A stretch of 64,000 nt of DNA from Paenilisteria rustica (GCF_013820765.1 NZ_JABJVM010000008.1:62001-126000); one strand, 5' to 3'. Positions 1 to 11,117 are shown, counted from the first letter of the stretch. Program-made: numbers and translations. The notes: generated from the letters alone by a model not told the origin.

Positions 1-210
1 CTCTTTAATAACGCCTACAGCATTAGTCATCGTATTGGCTCGTAACGAATTACTACACACTAATTCAGCAAATTTGTCGGTATGATGTGCCGGGGTTTGT
101 TTGACAGGGCGCATTTCATATAAATCCACTTTAATTCCACGTTTTGCAAGTTGCCAAGCTGCCTCACTTCCAGCTAAACCTGCCCCAATTACATTTACTT
201 TTTTCTCCAT
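1..210 (-). CDS. trmFO: TrmFO, folate-dependent tRNA U54 methyltransferase (5' part only)
   Basis: Only the first 70 codons are in the window; the gene runs off the left edge. The start is the ATG at 210, preceded by GGAGG. The N-terminus has the FAD-binding glycine motif [11 protein letters not shown] (about residues 9-19), then YEMRP and a [12 protein letters not shown] block typical of TrmFO (Gid). Members of this family methylate U54 of tRNA using methylene-tetrahydrofolate and FAD. It lies downstream of topA on the same strand, the order seen in Listeria and Bacillus. Identification is firm despite truncation by the window. Confidence 0.93.
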   Translation of the reverse strand, partial: MEKKVNVIGAGLAGSEAAWQLAKRGIKVDLYEMRPVKQTPAHHTDKFAELVCSNSLRANTMTNAVGVIKE

Positions 211-289
211 TTTTATCCTCCAATTCAGAACAATAGCAACGCGCGATTATCGCTTGTTGCTATTGTGTCTAGCTATTTTATAACTCATT

Positions 290-2368
290 CTATTGTTGCG
301 GTTGTTCTTTATAATCACAATTTGTACATTGAATCTGCACACCTTTTTTGAGCTTCTTCTCAACAAGGGCTTTCTCATTACATTTCGGGCACGGACGCGC
401 GATTGGTTTATCCCAAGAAACATAATCACATGCAGGATAGCGATCACAACCATAGAATATCCGTTTCTTCTTACTCTTACGTTCAATCACTTGCCCCTCA
501 TTACACTTAGGACAAATAACACCAATTTCTTTCACAATAGGTTTCGTATTGCGACAATCTGGGAATCGACTACAAGCTAAAAACTTGCCGTATTTCCCCA
601 TTTTAAAGACCATTGGAGCACCACAAAGATCACAATCAATCCCTGCTGGTTCATCCTTAATCTCAATTTTTTCCATTTCCTTATCTGCACGCTCTACATT
701 TTTCTCGAAACCTTGGTAAAACTGGTCGATAACCTTTACCCACTGCATCTGACCATGTTCTACCTCATCCAATTCCGCTTCCATATTAGCCGTAAACTGT
801 ACATCTAATATTTCCGGGAAATAGTCACGAATAAGCTCATGCACGATTTCACCTAATTCTGTTGGCACAAATCGTTTATTATCTAACGATACATAGTTAC
901 GTCTTTGAATCGTATCAAGCGTAGGCGAATACGTAGACGGTCTACCGATCCCTACTTCTTCCAGCGTTTTAACGAGTCTGGCTTCCGTGAAACGTGGAGG
1001 TGGTTGCGTGAAATGTTGACGCTGTTCTAATGATTGCGACTCTACTTTGTCACCTTTTTTCAAGTCTGGTAAAATATTTTCTTTTTCTTCTTTATTGTCA
1101 TCGTTACTTTCTACATAGACTTTCATAAACCCTGCAAATTTTATCTTAGAACCATTGGCACGGAACATCACGCCATTATTATCTAAATCTACTCGCATCG
1201 TATCCAAAACCGCTGGAGCCATTTGACTAGCTATGAAACGTTCCCAAATCAAGCGATATAAACGTAGCTGATCACGACCAAGGTACTCTTTAACATCTTG
1301 TGGCGAACGCATCGCACTAGTTGGCCGGATAGCTTCATGGGCATCCTGAGAACCTTTTGCTTTTTTATCAGTTCTTTTTTGCGTACGTCCAAATTCCTTG
1401 CCATATGTCTCCGTAATAAATGTGGATGCTTCTTGGATAGCCGTATCGGAAATACGCGTGGAATCAGTACGCATATACGTGATCAAACCAACCGTACCTT
1501 GGCGACCTAAAGCAATTCCTTCATATAATTGTTGCGCTAACATCATCGTTTTACGTGTTCTGAAATTAAGCTTACGCGCAGCCTCTTGTTGTAAAGATGA
1601 TGTCGTAAATGGTGCTGCTGGATTACGCAGGCGTTCTTTTTTGACTACATCAATAACTTCAAACTGCTTTCCTTTAATTGTCGACATCACTTCTTTGACA
1701 TCCTCAACAGTGGATAATTTCTTTTTCTTCCCGTCCATACCATAGAAATTGGCTTGGAATTCTTTTTTTCCTTTTTTGAAATTACCATCAATTGTCCAAT
1801 ATTCTTCTGGTATAAAGGCTTTAATTTCATTCTCTCGGTCAATAACTAATTTGAGAGCGACAGATTGAACACGACCAGCGCTCAGCCCTTTTTTTACTTT
1901 CTTCCATAGAATGGGGCTGATGTTATAGCCTACTAAACGGTCTAGAATACGGCGAGCTTGCTGCGCATCTACTAAATCCATATCAATCTTACGCGGATGT
2001 TTAAAGGATTCCTTTACTGCTTCTTTTGTTATTTCGTTAAAAACAACACGAAGATCATCTGTTTGGTCTAAACCAAGACTTGTCGCAAGGTGCCAAGCAA
2101 TTGCTTCACCCTCGCGATCTGGATCGGCTGCAAGATAAACTTTTTTCGCTTTTTTTGCTGCTTGTTTTAACTCTTTTAAAATAGGACCTTTACCACGGAT
2201 CGTTATATAGCGCGGTTCAAAGTTATTCTCTGTGTCCACACCCATTTGACTTTTCGGTAAATCCCGAAGATGTCCCATAGAGGCTTTTACTTTGTATTTC
2301 TTGCCAAGATATTTCTCAATTGTTTTTGCCTTTGCTGGTGATTCTACTATTACTAAATAATCGGCCAT
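290..2368 (-). CDS. topA: DNA topoisomerase I (type IA)
   Basis: 692 aa. The Toprim domain is at the N-terminus ([18 protein letters not shown] with the catalytic Glu near residue 9, and DPDREGE at about 82-88). The active-site tyrosine is Y298 in [12 protein letters not shown]. The C-terminus carries several CxxC zinc-finger pairs (from about residue 575, e.g. CDLC and CPKC). The enzyme relaxes negative supercoils. The start is the ATG at 2368 after GGGAGGAATTAACA. The 282-base gap to dprA (2369-2650) shows no gene; it probably holds the topA promoter, for which I see only a weak match (TTGTAA and an AT-rich -10). Confidence 0.97.
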   Translation of the reverse strand: MADYLVIVESPAKAKTIEKYLGKKYKVKASMGHLRDLPKSQMGVDTENNFEPRYITIRGKGPILKELKQAAKKAKKVYLAADPDREGEAIAWHLATSLGLDQTDDLRVVFNEITKEAVKESFKHPRKIDMDLVDAQQARRILDRLVGYNISPILWKKVKKGLSAGRVQSVALKLVIDRENEIKAFIPEEYWTIDGNFKKGKKEFQANFYGMDGKKKKLSTVEDVKEVMSTIKGKQFEVIDVVKKERLRNPAAPFTTSSLQQEAARKLNFRTRKTMMLAQQLYEGIALGRQGTVGLITYMRTDSTRISDTAIQEASTFITETYGKEFGRTQKRTDKKAKGSQDAHEAIRPTSAMRSPQDVKEYLGRDQLRLYRLIWERFIASQMAPAVLDTMRVDLDNNGVMFRANGSKIKFAGFMKVYVESNDDNKEEKENILPDLKKGDKVESQSLEQRQHFTQPPPRFTEARLVKTLEEVGIGRPSTYSPTLDTIQRRNYVSLDNKRFVPTELGEIVHELIRDYFPEILDVQFTANMEAELDEVEHGQMQWVKVIDQFYQGFEKNVERADKEMEKIEIKDEPAGIDCDLCGAPMVFKMGKYGKFLACSRFPDCRNTKPIVKEIGVICPKCNEGQVIERKSKKKRIFYGCDRYPACDYVSWDKPIARPCPKCNEKALVEKKLKKGVQIQCTNCDYKEQPQQ

Positions 2369-2650
2369 TGTTAATTCCTCCCTAATTTGGGATACGCATT
2401 TAAGACGGCGGAGCGCGTCAGTAACATTCTTCTGACATTCAGCTTCCGATTTTAAATAGTCTCCAACTCTAATTACAAAAATAAAACGTGTAATCAGTAG
2501 TAAATGTTATCCTTAGTTGTGCTATTTGTCAATTCATTTTTATCCCAGCTTATTTTTTTACAAACTTGGAATAATGATGATTCTTTAGCCAACTTATATC
2601 AAATACGTGAGAAATGCAAGCCTAATCACTTAAAATGTAGAATTTTATCC

Positions 2651-3511
2651 TTATTGACGCAATTCTTCCATTATATCAGAAGCTTCCATTACTAATTTCG
2701 CTCCTTCTTGAATTAATTTATTCGTACCAGCAGAGCTAAGTTGAAAGGCACTTCCAGGAACGGCGAAAACTTCACGATTTTGATTCAATGCTGCATCTGC
2801 TGTAATAAGAGAGCCGCTTCTTTTCTCCGCCTGTACAATTAATGTCCCTAACGATAGGCCGCTAATAATGCGATTTCTTTCTGGAAAATGCCATTTTCGC
2901 GCTGTAACATGTGGTGCATATTCGCTTAATACAAGCCCATCTTTCATTATCATTTCGAATAGGGGCTTATTTTCAAGCGGGTAGAATTGCAAGAATCCAC
3001 TTCCGATTACCGCAATCGTTTTTCCACCAACTCGTATAGTCTCACGGTGTGCTTCTGCATCTATCCCCACCGCTAAGCCGCTTACAACAGTTAATGACTC
3101 CTTACATAGCGGTGCAACTAGATAATGGATTATTTGCTTTCCGTAATCCGTCATCTTTCTCGTACCGACAACAGCTAATTTCTCCCACGCTAATAATTCT
3201 ATATTCCCCTTAGCAAATAAAAGCAACGGTGGATCATACAATTCGCGTAATAATACTGGGTAACATGCATCCTCAATTGATACAAGGGTAATCTGATAAC
3301 GTTCCAATTCCAATAATACATTCGCTAAATGAAAACGAGAAAATTCATTTTTAAATCGCTCACGCTGTTCTTCTGACATCTCTAAGCTTGTTGCTATTTC
3401 TTCTGCAGACATTTTTCGTAACTGCCCTACTGGAAACTCACGCCATAACTTTCCTAGTTGTTTGACAGAAATCGATGAACAATACTTCATGTGCAATAGC
3501 CAGTTTTTCAT
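2651..3511 (-). CDS. dprA: DprA/Smf, DNA-processing protein
   Basis: 286 aa, the usual length for Bacillota DprA. The Rossmann-type core is clear: VGTRKMTDYG, SGLAVGIDAEAH, PERNRIISGLS, then EKRSGSLITADAALNQ. DprA binds incoming single-stranded DNA and loads RecA during transformation, and is conserved even in strains not seen to be competent. The start is the ATG at 3511 preceded by AAAGGAGAG. It stands between rnhB and topA, as in other Listeria and Bacillus genomes. The 150 bases to rnhB hold no gene. Confidence 0.95.
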   Translation of the reverse strand: MKNWLLHMKYCSSISVKQLGKLWREFPVGQLRKMSAEEIATSLEMSEEQRERFKNEFSRFHLANVLLELERYQITLVSIEDACYPVLLRELYDPPLLLFAKGNIELLAWEKLAVVGTRKMTDYGKQIIHYLVAPLCKESLTVVSGLAVGIDAEAHRETIRVGGKTIAVIGSGFLQFYPLENKPLFEMIMKDGLVLSEYAPHVTARKWHFPERNRIISGLSLGTLIVQAEKRSGSLITADAALNQNREVFAVPGSAFQLSSAGTNKLIQEGAKLVMEASDIMEELRQ

Positions 3512-3661
3512 GTGTTATTCTCTCCTTTACGTTTCCCCTATCTTATCCCCTCATCCCTACTTTGTAAATTGTGTCAAAAACAGCAAAAAAGCAGTTTCAA
3601 ACAGCAAAATCATCTCAACTTCTACAAAAGATAATTTTTACCGTTGTTACTACTTTTTCAA

Positions 3662-4447
3662 CTAACCTTTATAGGCTAAAAAAATATTTTTCACTGGAGC
3701 AAAAGTCAATCGATGAATAGGACAAACTCCCTGCTTTTCAAGGCCTTCCAGATGCACTTTCGTACCATAACCCATATTCTTTGCAAAACCATAACCTGGA
3801 AACTCTTCATCAAATGTTGCCATCATTCTATCACGAGTCACTTTTGCAACAATAGATGCCGCAGCGATTGACACACTTTTACTATCCCCTTTTATCAGAG
3901 ACAACTCATGTTCACAATGTTTCAAAGGCATTGCGTCAATCAAACAAAAATCTGGTTCCATAGACAACGCATCAATCGCATCAGCCATTGCTAATTTTGT
4001 GGCTTCATAAATATTGACGTTATCGATTACTTCATGTGATTTAATACCTATCCCCACAGCCAGCGCTTTCTCCAAAATCGCGTCATATAATTGGTCGCGT
4101 TTCGCCTCATTTAGCTGTTTCGAATCATTGACACCAACGACATCAAAATCAGCTGGCAACACTACGGCTGCGGCAACGACCGGTCCAGCAAGCGGTCCGC
4201 GCCCAACCTCATCGATTCCAGCAATCACCTGAAAGCCCTTCGCTCTGGCTTCATTTTCATAGTATTTCATCGCCTCTAATTGAGCAAGAAGCGCCTCTTT
4301 TTTCGCTTGTTCACGCCGAAACGAAACGACTAATTTGGCAACGCCCTTACGCTCATCCAAAAGGCATTCTTGGAAAAAAGGATCCGTTTCAGAAGTCACC
4401 AACTGTAGTCGTTCTTTAATTATCGCTAGCTTCTCTGCCATTTTCAT
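3662..4447 (-). CDS. rnhB: Ribonuclease HII
   Basis: 261 aa. [15 protein letters not shown] (acidic residues D79/E80 by count from the first Met) is the RNase HII signature, followed by [15 protein letters not shown] and [13 protein letters not shown], which supply the remaining acidic and basic active-site residues. It cleaves RNA in RNA-DNA hybrids, including single ribonucleotides. The 5' end overlaps the end of rbgA by 32 bases, so translation is probably coupled. Two in-frame Met codons (MKMAEK) lie close together and the exact start is uncertain by two codons. Confidence 0.95.
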   Translation of the reverse strand: MKMAEKLAIIKERLQLVTSETDPFFQECLLDERKGVAKLVVSFRREQAKKEALLAQLEAMKYYENEARAKGFQVIAGIDEVGRGPLAGPVVAAAVVLPADFDVVGVNDSKQLNEAKRDQLYDAILEKALAVGIGIKSHEVIDNVNIYEATKLAMADAIDALSMEPDFCLIDAMPLKHCEHELSLIKGDSKSVSIAAASIVAKVTRDRMMATFDEEFPGYGFAKNMGYGTKVHLEGLEKQGVCPIHRLTFAPVKNIFLAYKG

Positions 4448-5309
4448 CGTCCTCCACTACCAAATCGCTTGGAAAATCAAAGGAAACTCGCCCCATTTTC
4501 TCTTGACGCATCTCTCTCACTAACAACTCAGCCGCCCGCGAATAGTCAGGATCACGATATCGATCATAAATACCTCGTCGTTCTGCTATCATCGCCAAAA
4601 CTTCCGTTGTTTCCTCTGGTAAAGACTCGATTTGCAGCCATTGATGCAATTTCTCCGGATAATTTTCCTCTAAAAAACGCAACCCAAACCCAGCGATATC
4701 TTCCATATGTAGTAAATCATCTTTGATTGCACCCGTCAAAGCCAACTTATAACCAACCCGCTGATCTTCAAATTTCGGCCATAAAATCCCTGGAGTATCC
4801 AGTAATTCCAATGTTTTCCCAACCTTAATCCATTGTTGCGCTTTCGTGACACCCGGTTTATTCCCCGTTTTAGCAATATTTTTCTTCACAAGCCGATTAA
4901 TCAATGTCGATTTCCCAACGTTTGGAATCCCCAAAATCATCGCCCGAATCGCTCTCGGTTTCATGCCACGACTACGCTGACGCTCAAATTTCTCCGCCAT
5001 CAATGCTTCGGCCGCCCGCTCGATTTTGTGCATTCCTTTTCCTTCTTGTGCGTTCACAGCAACTGCCGGTAATCCACGCTCTGCGAAATGATCAATCCAT
5101 TCCTGCGTCACTTTTTCATCAGCTGTATCTGCTTTATTTAAAATAATCACGCGTCTTTTCTGGTGAATAATCTCCTCTAGCATCGGATTAGAAGAAGAAT
5201 AAGGAATTCTTGCGTCCACCAACTCAAAAATCACATCCACCAACTTCAATTTCTCTGTTACTTCACGACGGGCTTTTGCCATATGACCCGGAAACCATTG
5301 TATTGTCAT
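4416..5309 (-). CDS. rbgA: RbgA (YlqF), ribosome biogenesis GTPase
   Basis: 297 aa GTPase with circularly permuted G motifs: the G4 motif NKAD comes first (about residue 58), then the P-loop [14 protein letters not shown] (about 130) and DTPG. RbgA is needed for a late step in 50S assembly. The N-terminus [14 protein letters not shown] is characteristic. It sits 12 bases downstream of a signal peptidase gene and overlaps rnhB, so sip-rbgA-rnhB is probably one transcription unit. Confidence 0.96.
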   Translation of the reverse strand: MTIQWFPGHMAKARREVTEKLKLVDVIFELVDARIPYSSSNPMLEEIIHQKRRVIILNKADTADEKVTQEWIDHFAERGLPAVAVNAQEGKGMHKIERAAEALMAEKFERQRSRGMKPRAIRAMILGIPNVGKSTLINRLVKKNIAKTGNKPGVTKAQQWIKVGKTLELLDTPGILWPKFEDQRVGYKLALTGAIKDDLLHMEDIAGFGLRFLEENYPEKLHQWLQIESLPEETTEVLAMIAERRGIYDRYRDPDYSRAAELLVREMRQEKMGRVSFDFPSDLVVEDDENGREASDN

Positions 5310-5321
5310 AATAAACTCCTT

Positions 5322-5861
5322 TTATCTAATAAACTTCGCGTGCTCTAGCGGCCAATAGCAAATCGGGGTCGTCCCAAGTATTTTCGACTCTGGAATTGGT
5401 CCCATAATGCGGCTATCCTTACTGGCACGTCGATTATCTCCTAACACAAACACCGTTCCTTTTGGCACAACGCCTCCTGAAATCATGTCTGCTGTGCTAA
5501 AATCATCTGTTAATAATGCATTTCCTAACTGCTTTTTATAATCATCTAGATAAGGCTCGTCCTGCTTTTTACCATTGATAAATAGTTCATCATTCTTATA
5601 TACTATCTTATCACCCGGCACACCTATCACACGTTTCACATACTCTCTACCTTCATCTTTAAAAATAACCACATCAAAGCGATCCACATTTCCAAAGCGG
5701 TTAATAATGACACGATCTCCGTCATGCAACGTCGGCATCATTGAAGATCCATCTACCATTACAGGCACAAAAAAGTAAAAACGGATAAGTATCGTTAAAA
5801 ATAGGCCCAGTACAATCGCCCAAGTCCAGCTCCATAATAATTTTAAATTCTTTTCGTTCAA
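5322..5861 (-). CDS. sipZ: Type I signal peptidase (SipZ position)
   Basis: 179 aa. One N-terminal membrane segment (about residues 14-35) is followed by the catalytic serine motif DGSSMMPTL (Ser40) and the lysine motif VKRVIGVPGD (Lys76), then the late GDNRRASKDSR box. The protein cleaves signal peptides at the outer membrane face. It starts with TTG at 5861 behind AGGGGAG; no in-frame ATG fits better. In L. monocytogenes three sip genes precede rbgA, with sipZ next to it. Here only two are present and this one holds the sipZ place. The symbol rests on position, not on alignment. Confidence 0.88.
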   Translation of the reverse strand: MNEKNLKLLWSWTWAIVLGLFLTILIRFYFFVPVMVDGSSMMPTLHDGDRVIINRFGNVDRFDVVIFKDEGREYVKRVIGVPGDKIVYKNDELFINGKKQDEPYLDDYKKQLGNALLTDDFSTADMISGGVVPKGTVFVLGDNRRASKDSRIMGPIPESKILGTTPICYWPLEHAKFIR

Positions 5862-5974
5862 AATGCCATCTCCCCTAAATCACTTGCTAGACTTATCACC
5901 CTTTTGATTTTATTTTTTATAGTTCTAAGTATACACTAATAACACAAAAAAAGCTTTGGTTTGGTCGATAACCC

Positions 5975-6053
5975 AAATAAATCGGCGAAAAGCGTTTGTG
6001 TTCGGGGAGGCTAGTGAACTTCCCTGAACACAAACGCTTTCGCTCGATTTGTT
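5975..6053. repeat. Long imperfect inverted repeat between the two sip genes
   Basis: Arms of about 36 bases (5975-6010 and 6017-6053) share AAAGCGTTTGTGTTC-type sequence with few mismatches and a loop of about 6 bases. It would fold into a long hairpin in RNA from either strand. It has no T-run immediately after either arm, so a simple intrinsic terminator is not the obvious reading. It could be a small palindromic repeat element or a site left by loss of a third sip gene. Confidence 0.75.
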
Positions 6054-6111
6054 TAAAGCAAAATTAACGCCTTACCCCAAAAATAGAATTCAGGATAATC
6101 TGCTTAATTCC

Positions 6112-6711
6112 TTATTTTTGCAACGACTTACCGAATGAAATAACTTTTCCGAGTACTTTATCCTCGTCAATAAAGCCAATATAGCGACTATCTTTACTTA
6201 TAGGGCGATTATCTCCTAACACGAATAATTTGCCTTCTGGTACCTTCGTAGCTCCTCCACACGCTGGAATTGTTGCCAAGGAGAAGTTAGGATTACCTTG
6301 CGCGCCATCATTTAGCGTCGTTAAATAACCATTTGATAAATCTTTCTTTTCTTCATCTAAGTATGGCTCGTCATATTTTTTGCCATTGATATACAGTTGA
6401 TCTTGCTTATATTCTACCGTATCTCCAGGCAATCCAATCACACGTTTGATGTACTCCGTATCCTTTTCATCAGGTGCAGGGAATACGATAATATCAAATC
6501 GATCTGGGCCTGTTACTTTATTAATAAATAAATGCTCTCCATCATGCAATGTTGGGTACATCGAATCCCCAAAAACTGTAACCGGTGAAATCACAAAATA
6601 GCGGAGCGCCATGGAAAGTATGACGGCTATAAGAATTACTTGAACCCATCCCCATATCGCCTTCCCCTTGCCACGACCAGTTTTTTTAGTCTCATTAGTC
6701 TCACTATCCAT
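6112..6711 (-). CDS. Type I signal peptidase, second paralogue
   Basis: 199 aa from the ATG at 6711, which has AGAGAGGA at good spacing; a GTG 36 bases upstream has no ribosome site. A Lys/Arg-rich cytoplasmic start is followed by one membrane segment, then FGDSMYPTL (catalytic Ser), IKRVIGLPGD (catalytic Lys) and GDNRPISKDSR. It is about 20 residues longer than its neighbour, with an insert around the CGGATKVPEG stretch. It corresponds to sipX or sipY of L. monocytogenes; which one cannot be decided here. Confidence 0.9.
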   Translation of the reverse strand: MDSETNETKKTGRGKGKAIWGWVQVILIAVILSMALRYFVISPVTVFGDSMYPTLHDGEHLFINKVTGPDRFDIIVFPAPDEKDTEYIKRVIGLPGDTVEYKQDQLYINGKKYDEPYLDEEKKDLSNGYLTTLNDGAQGNPNFSLATIPACGGATKVPEGKLFVLGDNRPISKDSRYIGFIDEDKVLGKVISFGKSLQK

Positions 6712-6870
6712 ATCCTCTAGTTCCTCTCTACAATTACTACTAAACACAAGTTAAAGTATAGCATGAAACGCTTTTAAAAAAACAGCAAAATATACTGTGC
6801 TAGAGTAATTCTAATCCATTTCTAATATATAATCTCTTTCCTAACTACTATTTACCCAATTCCCAAAAAG

Positions 6871-6908
6871 AAAAACGCTAAAATCCACATGTTGGATTTA
6901 GCGTTTTT
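6871..6908 (-). terminator. Intrinsic terminator after clpX
   Basis: AAAAACGCTAAATCC pairs with GGATTTTAGCGTTTTT (read on the minus strand) around a short loop, with a T-run after the stem. It begins 8 bases past the clpX stop codon. The A/T symmetry means it could work in both directions. Confidence 0.9.
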
Positions 6909-6915
6909 CATTCTA

Positions 6916-8175
6916 TCACGCTGATGTTTTAATTGGGATAATAGAGCCATCCTCTAATTGTAATTGAGGCTCGGCTTCACCAGTAACGGCTTCTTTCGTA
7001 ATGATACATTTCTTAATATCATCACGGGAAGGAATCTCAAACATAACTTCCAGCATAATATGCTCAATAATCGAGCGCAGACCACGTGCTCCAGTTTTAC
7101 GAGCAATCGCTTCTTTAGAAATCTCTGATAAAGCTTCAGCTGTAAACTCAAGTTCTACATCATCAAGCTCTAACATTTTTTGGTACTGCTTCACAAGGGC
7201 ATTTTTTGGCTCGGTTAAAATCGAGATCAGTGTCTCTTCGTCCAATTGCTCAAGTGTTGCAATAACTGGCAAACGTCCGATAAACTCAGGAATCAGACCG
7301 AATTTCAATAAATCTTCGGGAACAACTTTTGAAAGATACGTTTCATCTTCTTTTAATTGCTCATTTTCCGTTCCAAATCCGATGACTTTTTCACCAAGAC
7401 GATTCTTAACGATCTGTTCCACGCCATCAAAAGCACCACCGACGATAAACAAGATATTCCCTGTATCGATTTGGATGAATTCTTGATGTGGATGCTTACG
7501 TCCGCCTTGTGGAGGAACACTTGCAACCGTTCCTTCTAAGATTTTCAGCAAGGCTTGTTGCACGCCTTCACCAGAAACGTCACGGGTAATCGACGGGTTC
7601 TCTGATTTACGCGCTACTTTGTCGATTTCATCAATGTAGATAATCCCTTTTTCAGCACGTTCTACATCAAAATCTGCCGCTTGAAGTAGTTTCAGGAGAA
7701 TATTTTCTACATCTTCACCGACATACCCAGCTTCTGTTAAACTCGTAGCATCTGCAATAGCAAATGGCACGTTCAACAGTCGGGCAAGCGTTTGTGCTAG
7801 CAATGTTTTACCACTACCAGTTGGTCCGATTAAGCAGATATTACTCTTAGATAATTCCACCGCATCGTCTGCTTTTTCGTTAGAATTAATACGCTTATAG
7901 TGATTATAAACCGCCACAGCCAATGCTTTTTTCGCACGGTCTTGACCAATAACATAATCACTTAAAATGCGGCGAATTTCTTGAGGTTTCGGCACATCGC
8001 CAAAGTCTACAAATTCAGACACATTTAGCTCTTCTTCAATAATTTCGTTACATAATTCGATGCACTCGTCACAAATATACACGCCAGGTCCTGCAACTAA
8101 TTTGCGCACTTGGTCTTGTGTTTTGCCACAAAAAGAACATTTCAACGTTCCCTTTTCGTCATTAAATTTGAACAA
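6916..8175 (-). CDS. clpX: ClpX, ATPase subunit of the Clp protease
   Basis: 419 aa from a TTG at 8175. This start follows AGAAGGGGTG by about 6 bases and gives the conserved N-terminus [12 protein letters not shown] 9 bases upstream overlaps the ribosome site and is less likely. The zinc-binding domain (CSFC and CDEC, residues about 14-40) is followed by Walker A GPTGSGKT, Walker [10 protein letters not shown] and a sensor-2 [11 protein letters not shown]. ClpX unfolds substrates for ClpP. It is transcribed alone, ending at the hairpin at 6871-6908. Confidence 0.97.
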   Translation of the reverse strand: MFKFNDEKGTLKCSFCGKTQDQVRKLVAGPGVYICDECIELCNEIIEEELNVSEFVDFGDVPKPQEIRRILSDYVIGQDRAKKALAVAVYNHYKRINSNEKADDAVELSKSNICLIGPTGSGKTLLAQTLARLLNVPFAIADATSLTEAGYVGEDVENILLKLLQAADFDVERAEKGIIYIDEIDKVARKSENPSITRDVSGEGVQQALLKILEGTVASVPPQGGRKHPHQEFIQIDTGNILFIVGGAFDGVEQIVKNRLGEKVIGFGTENEQLKEDETYLSKVVPEDLLKFGLIPEFIGRLPVIATLEQLDEETLISILTEPKNALVKQYQKMLELDDVELEFTAEALSEISKEAIARKTGARGLRSIIEHIMLEVMFEIPSRDDIKKCIITKEAVTGEAEPQLQLEDGSIIPIKTSA

Positions 8176-8316
8176 GGTTTTCACCCCTTCTAATTAAGTG
8201 TTTTCATAAGCGTAATGCCTTATAAAACAAGCTTATGTCTGTTTATCATATCACTAGTTTGTGAGAAATGCTATTAAGAAACATTAAGCGGAGTGCATAT
8301 TTTCTTCGTTCTTATG

Positions 8317-8355
8317 CATGTTGTGGTTCTAATGCTCCATAAGAACCACAACATG
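8317..8355. repeat. Perfect inverted repeat upstream of clpX
   Basis: CATGTTGTGGTTCT and its exact complement (14 bases each) flank an 11-base loop. No T-run follows. This is in the 434-base gene-free stretch 8176-8609 between clpX and tig, which otherwise holds only the related repeat at 8493-8534 and the tig terminator. Confidence 0.8.
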
Positions 8356-8492
8356 GCTAGATCCGAAGGCGCAAAACGTAACACCCGATTCGTCCGAACA
8401 GGAATTCATATCAAGTTTCTGATCCTTATTTGCCGTAAAAACAACGCTCGAACAACTTAATGGAACGAATGCTCGCTTTGCTCGCACTCATA

Positions 8493-8534
8493 TTGCGACT
8501 CTAATTCAGCAAGTGAGCTTCATAAGAGTCGCAA
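8493..8534. repeat. Second inverted repeat, related to 8317-8355
   Basis: Arms TTGCGACTCT / AGAGTCGCAA (10 bases, perfect) flank a 22-base loop. The outer sequence resembles the neighbouring repeat: both have TTG...TCTAAT on the left and CATAAGA...CAACAT on the right. They look like diverged copies of one palindromic unit. Confidence 0.7.
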
Positions 8535-8542
8535 CATAAACA

Positions 8543-8571
8543 GAGGGCACAAGTTATAAACTCATGCCCTC
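8543..8571 (-). terminator. Probable terminator after tig
   Basis: GAGGGCA and TGCCCTC arms, extending to a 13-base stem with two mismatches and the loop ATAA, lie about 40 bases past the tig stop codon. The following minus-strand sequence is T-rich but not a pure T-run. Confidence 0.65.
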
Positions 8572-8609
8572 TCCTAAACATACTAGTGAATTGTCTTATT
8601 TCCTAAAAA

Positions 8610-9905
8610 TTATTCCGCTGCTTTAACTTCTTTAGCGTTTTCTACTAAAAGATCAATTGCTTTACGGATTTTAAGATCAGATTTCAATTCGTTCATATCG
8701 CCTAATGCCGCACGAACTGCGTCTACTTCCATGCTGTATTTGTCAGCAAGTGTTTTTACTTCTTCGTCAATGTCTGCTTCTGTTGGCGTAATGCCCTCAG
8801 CTTCAGCAATTGCTTCAAGAACTAGGTTTGTTTTTACGCGTTTTTCAGCGTCTGTTTCCATTTGCGCGTGCATCGCTTCTTCTGTTTGACCAGTGAATTG
8901 ATAGTAAAGCTCAGGAGTTAATCCTTGTGCTTGTAAATCTTGCGCAAAATGGTTCATCATGTGATCTGCTTCGTGGTGAACCATTGCATGTGGAATTTCC
9001 ACTTCTGCATTTTCTACCGCTTTTGCAATCGCATCATTTTGTTTCGCTTGTACAACGCTATCTTCTTTTGCTTCTTGTAAACGTTTTGTTACTTTTTCTT
9101 TTAATTCAGCAAGAGTTTCCACTTCTTCGTCGATGTCTTTTGCAAGCTCATCATCAAGTTCTGGAACTTCTTTTGTTTTAACTTCGTGTACTTTGATTTT
9201 GAATACAACAGCTTGACCAGCAAGGTCTTCTGCGTGGTATTCTTCTGGGAATGTTAATTCGATATCTTTTTCTTCGCCAGCTTTCAAACCAACCACTTGT
9301 TCTTCAAAACCTGGAATGAATGAACCTGAACCAAGCTCTAATGAATGATTGTCTGCTTGGCCGCCTTCAAAAGCAACACCGTCTTTAAATCCTTCAAAAT
9401 CAAGAATAACTGTATCGCCATCCTCAGCTGGAGCATCTTCACGAACAACTAATTCGGCTTGACGTTCTTGCATGCTCTTAAGTTCAGCATCCACTTCTTC
9501 GTCTGTTAATTTCGCATCACGCGCTTCTACTTCAACGCCTTTATAGTCGCCAAGTTTCACTTCAGGTTTCACAGTTACTTCTGCTGTTAGTACCCATACT
9601 GCGTCTTTTTCCATTGATTCTACATTGATTTGTGGGTTATCCACTGGATCAATTCCAGACTCTTCAATAGCAGCTGCGTAAACTTCTGGCAACATGATAT
9701 CTAATGCGTCTTGATACAGGGCTTCTTCACCAAAACGTTGGTTAAAGATTTGACGCGGCACTTTCCCTTTACGGAAACCCGGTACGTTTAGATTTTTACG
9801 AACTTTTTGGAATGCTTTATCCATTCCTGTTTTGATTTGTTCTTGATTAATTTCGAAAGTTAATGTACCAACATTACCTTCTTTTTTTTCCCATTTTACT
9901 GACAT
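8610..9905 (-). CDS. tig: Trigger factor, ribosome-associated chaperone and prolyl isomerase
   Basis: 431 aa from the ATG at 9905, with GGAGGG 6 bases upstream; a start further upstream would include that ribosome site. The ribosome-docking loop GFRKGKVP (about residues 43-50) is followed by an FKBP-type isomerase domain (about 160-245: [27 protein letters not shown]) and a long acidic C-terminal substrate-binding arm. It binds the ribosome exit tunnel and folds nascent chains. Confidence 0.97.
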   Translation of the reverse strand: MSVKWEKKEGNVGTLTFEINQEQIKTGMDKAFQKVRKNLNVPGFRKGKVPRQIFNQRFGEEALYQDALDIMLPEVYAAAIEESGIDPVDNPQINVESMEKDAVWVLTAEVTVKPEVKLGDYKGVEVEARDAKLTDEEVDAELKSMQERQAELVVREDAPAEDGDTVILDFEGFKDGVAFEGGQADNHSLELGSGSFIPGFEEQVVGLKAGEEKDIELTFPEEYHAEDLAGQAVVFKIKVHEVKTKEVPELDDELAKDIDEEVETLAELKEKVTKRLQEAKEDSVVQAKQNDAIAKAVENAEVEIPHAMVHHEADHMMNHFAQDLQAQGLTPELYYQFTGQTEEAMHAQMETDAEKRVKTNLVLEAIAEAEGITPTEADIDEEVKTLADKYSMEVDAVRAALGDMNELKSDLKIRKAIDLLVENAKEVKAAE

Positions 9906-10023
9906 GGTATTCCCTCCATACATCTATTTACTGGTTATTAGTCTTGATTCCTCAATACTGATTTCAGTCGCACTCATACATAATAACATAAAACTTATCT
10001 ACTTGAAAACAACAATCCTCTGG

Positions 10024-10977
10024 TTAAAGCAGATAATTTTGCTGTACCTGTTCCATTCTCTCGATAAACTGGGTTGCTTCCATTAGTTCTTCGTGATTTA
10101 TTTCAGCATTATCTCGCCAGATTTCTCCATACATTTGTGACAACCACTTGCTGTATGCCTCACTCCATAGGTCGATATGTTCGGACGGAAATCGGAATGG
10201 ATACATAATGAAAAGGTGTTGCTGCACAATGACTAGTAGTTGTTCCAAAAAGCTTGGATTTTTATGCTCCCACCGCCTTGTTAAACTTTCTATCAGTTCC
10301 TCAATGAACGGATCGCTAGTTAAAAGCGGGATCTTACTAGGATTCACCTGTTCCTCCATACCCACCTTCTTCACCAAGAAAGCAGCATCTACCTTTTTTT
10401 CTTGTAAAAGCTCAAATATCATTGATTTCACGAATGGAGAGGTCGTCGCATCTTCTAAGAATGCCGCAAATGGCTCAAGGTATGGCTCAACATCATGAAA
10501 TCTAGCCTGCTGTAAAAATTCCAATTGCTCCGCTGTGCCCCACTCTAAAAAATTCGCGATGCTCCGTCTAGGTTTAATTTTCTTTGGAAACGGAATGACA
10601 TTACTCGCTTCCTCAACGCCACTCGTTTCTAAATCGTCCAATTGCGATTCTTTATCCAAATGTTGCTTAACCAAACTAAAATACGTATCCATCTCGTTCA
10701 ATGATAAGAATGTCGCCGATAGCTCACCTAGTATTTCCTTGTTATAACCATCCATCATTAAAAAGGCTTGCCCAACTTCCCTTGCATCTTCAAACGCCTG
10801 TTTCGCATTATACAATTTAATTAACGCGTAGACAACAGCTTCATTACACGGTTGCTCCACATACGCTTGCTCTAAAAATTTCTGTACCACATATTCCTCT
10901 TCTTCCCCGAGAATCTTGATGCCATCTTTTAAAAACATCTCTACAATAGTAGGAAAAATAATATCTGATCCCTTCAT
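10024..10977 (-). CDS. TPR-type protein, YsoA-like
   Basis: 318 aa from the ATG at 10977, preceded by GAGGAG; a TTG start 48 bases upstream is less likely. The protein is helical with short repeats such as AVVYALIKLYNAKQAFEDAREV, consistent with tetratricopeptide repeats. B. subtilis has a similar protein, YsoA, also directly upstream of tig. No enzymatic motif is seen, and the molecular role is unknown. The prophage begins about 280 bases beyond its start. Confidence 0.8.
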   Translation of the reverse strand: MKGSDIIFPTIVEMFLKDGIKILGEEEEYVVQKFLEQAYVEQPCNEAVVYALIKLYNAKQAFEDAREVGQAFLMMDGYNKEILGELSATFLSLNEMDTYFSLVKQHLDKESQLDDLETSGVEEASNVIPFPKKIKPRRSIANFLEWGTAEQLEFLQQARFHDVEPYLEPFAAFLEDATTSPFVKSMIFELLQEKKVDAAFLVKKVGMEEQVNPSKIPLLTSDPFIEELIESLTRRWEHKNPSFLEQLLVIVQQHLFIMYPFRFPSEHIDLWSEAYSKWLSQMYGEIWRDNAEINHEELMEATQFIERMEQVQQNYLL

Positions 10978-11117
10978 CGTTAAAAAACTCCTCACAAAAA
11001 TAAGTCCATTTTTAGTGGCGCACAACCTGGAATTCGCACGCCTCCATTTGATTCCATTTTACACGATTTCACGTCTAGTTGATATTCTTTTTTTGTTTTA
11101 TTTCTATTGACATACAA

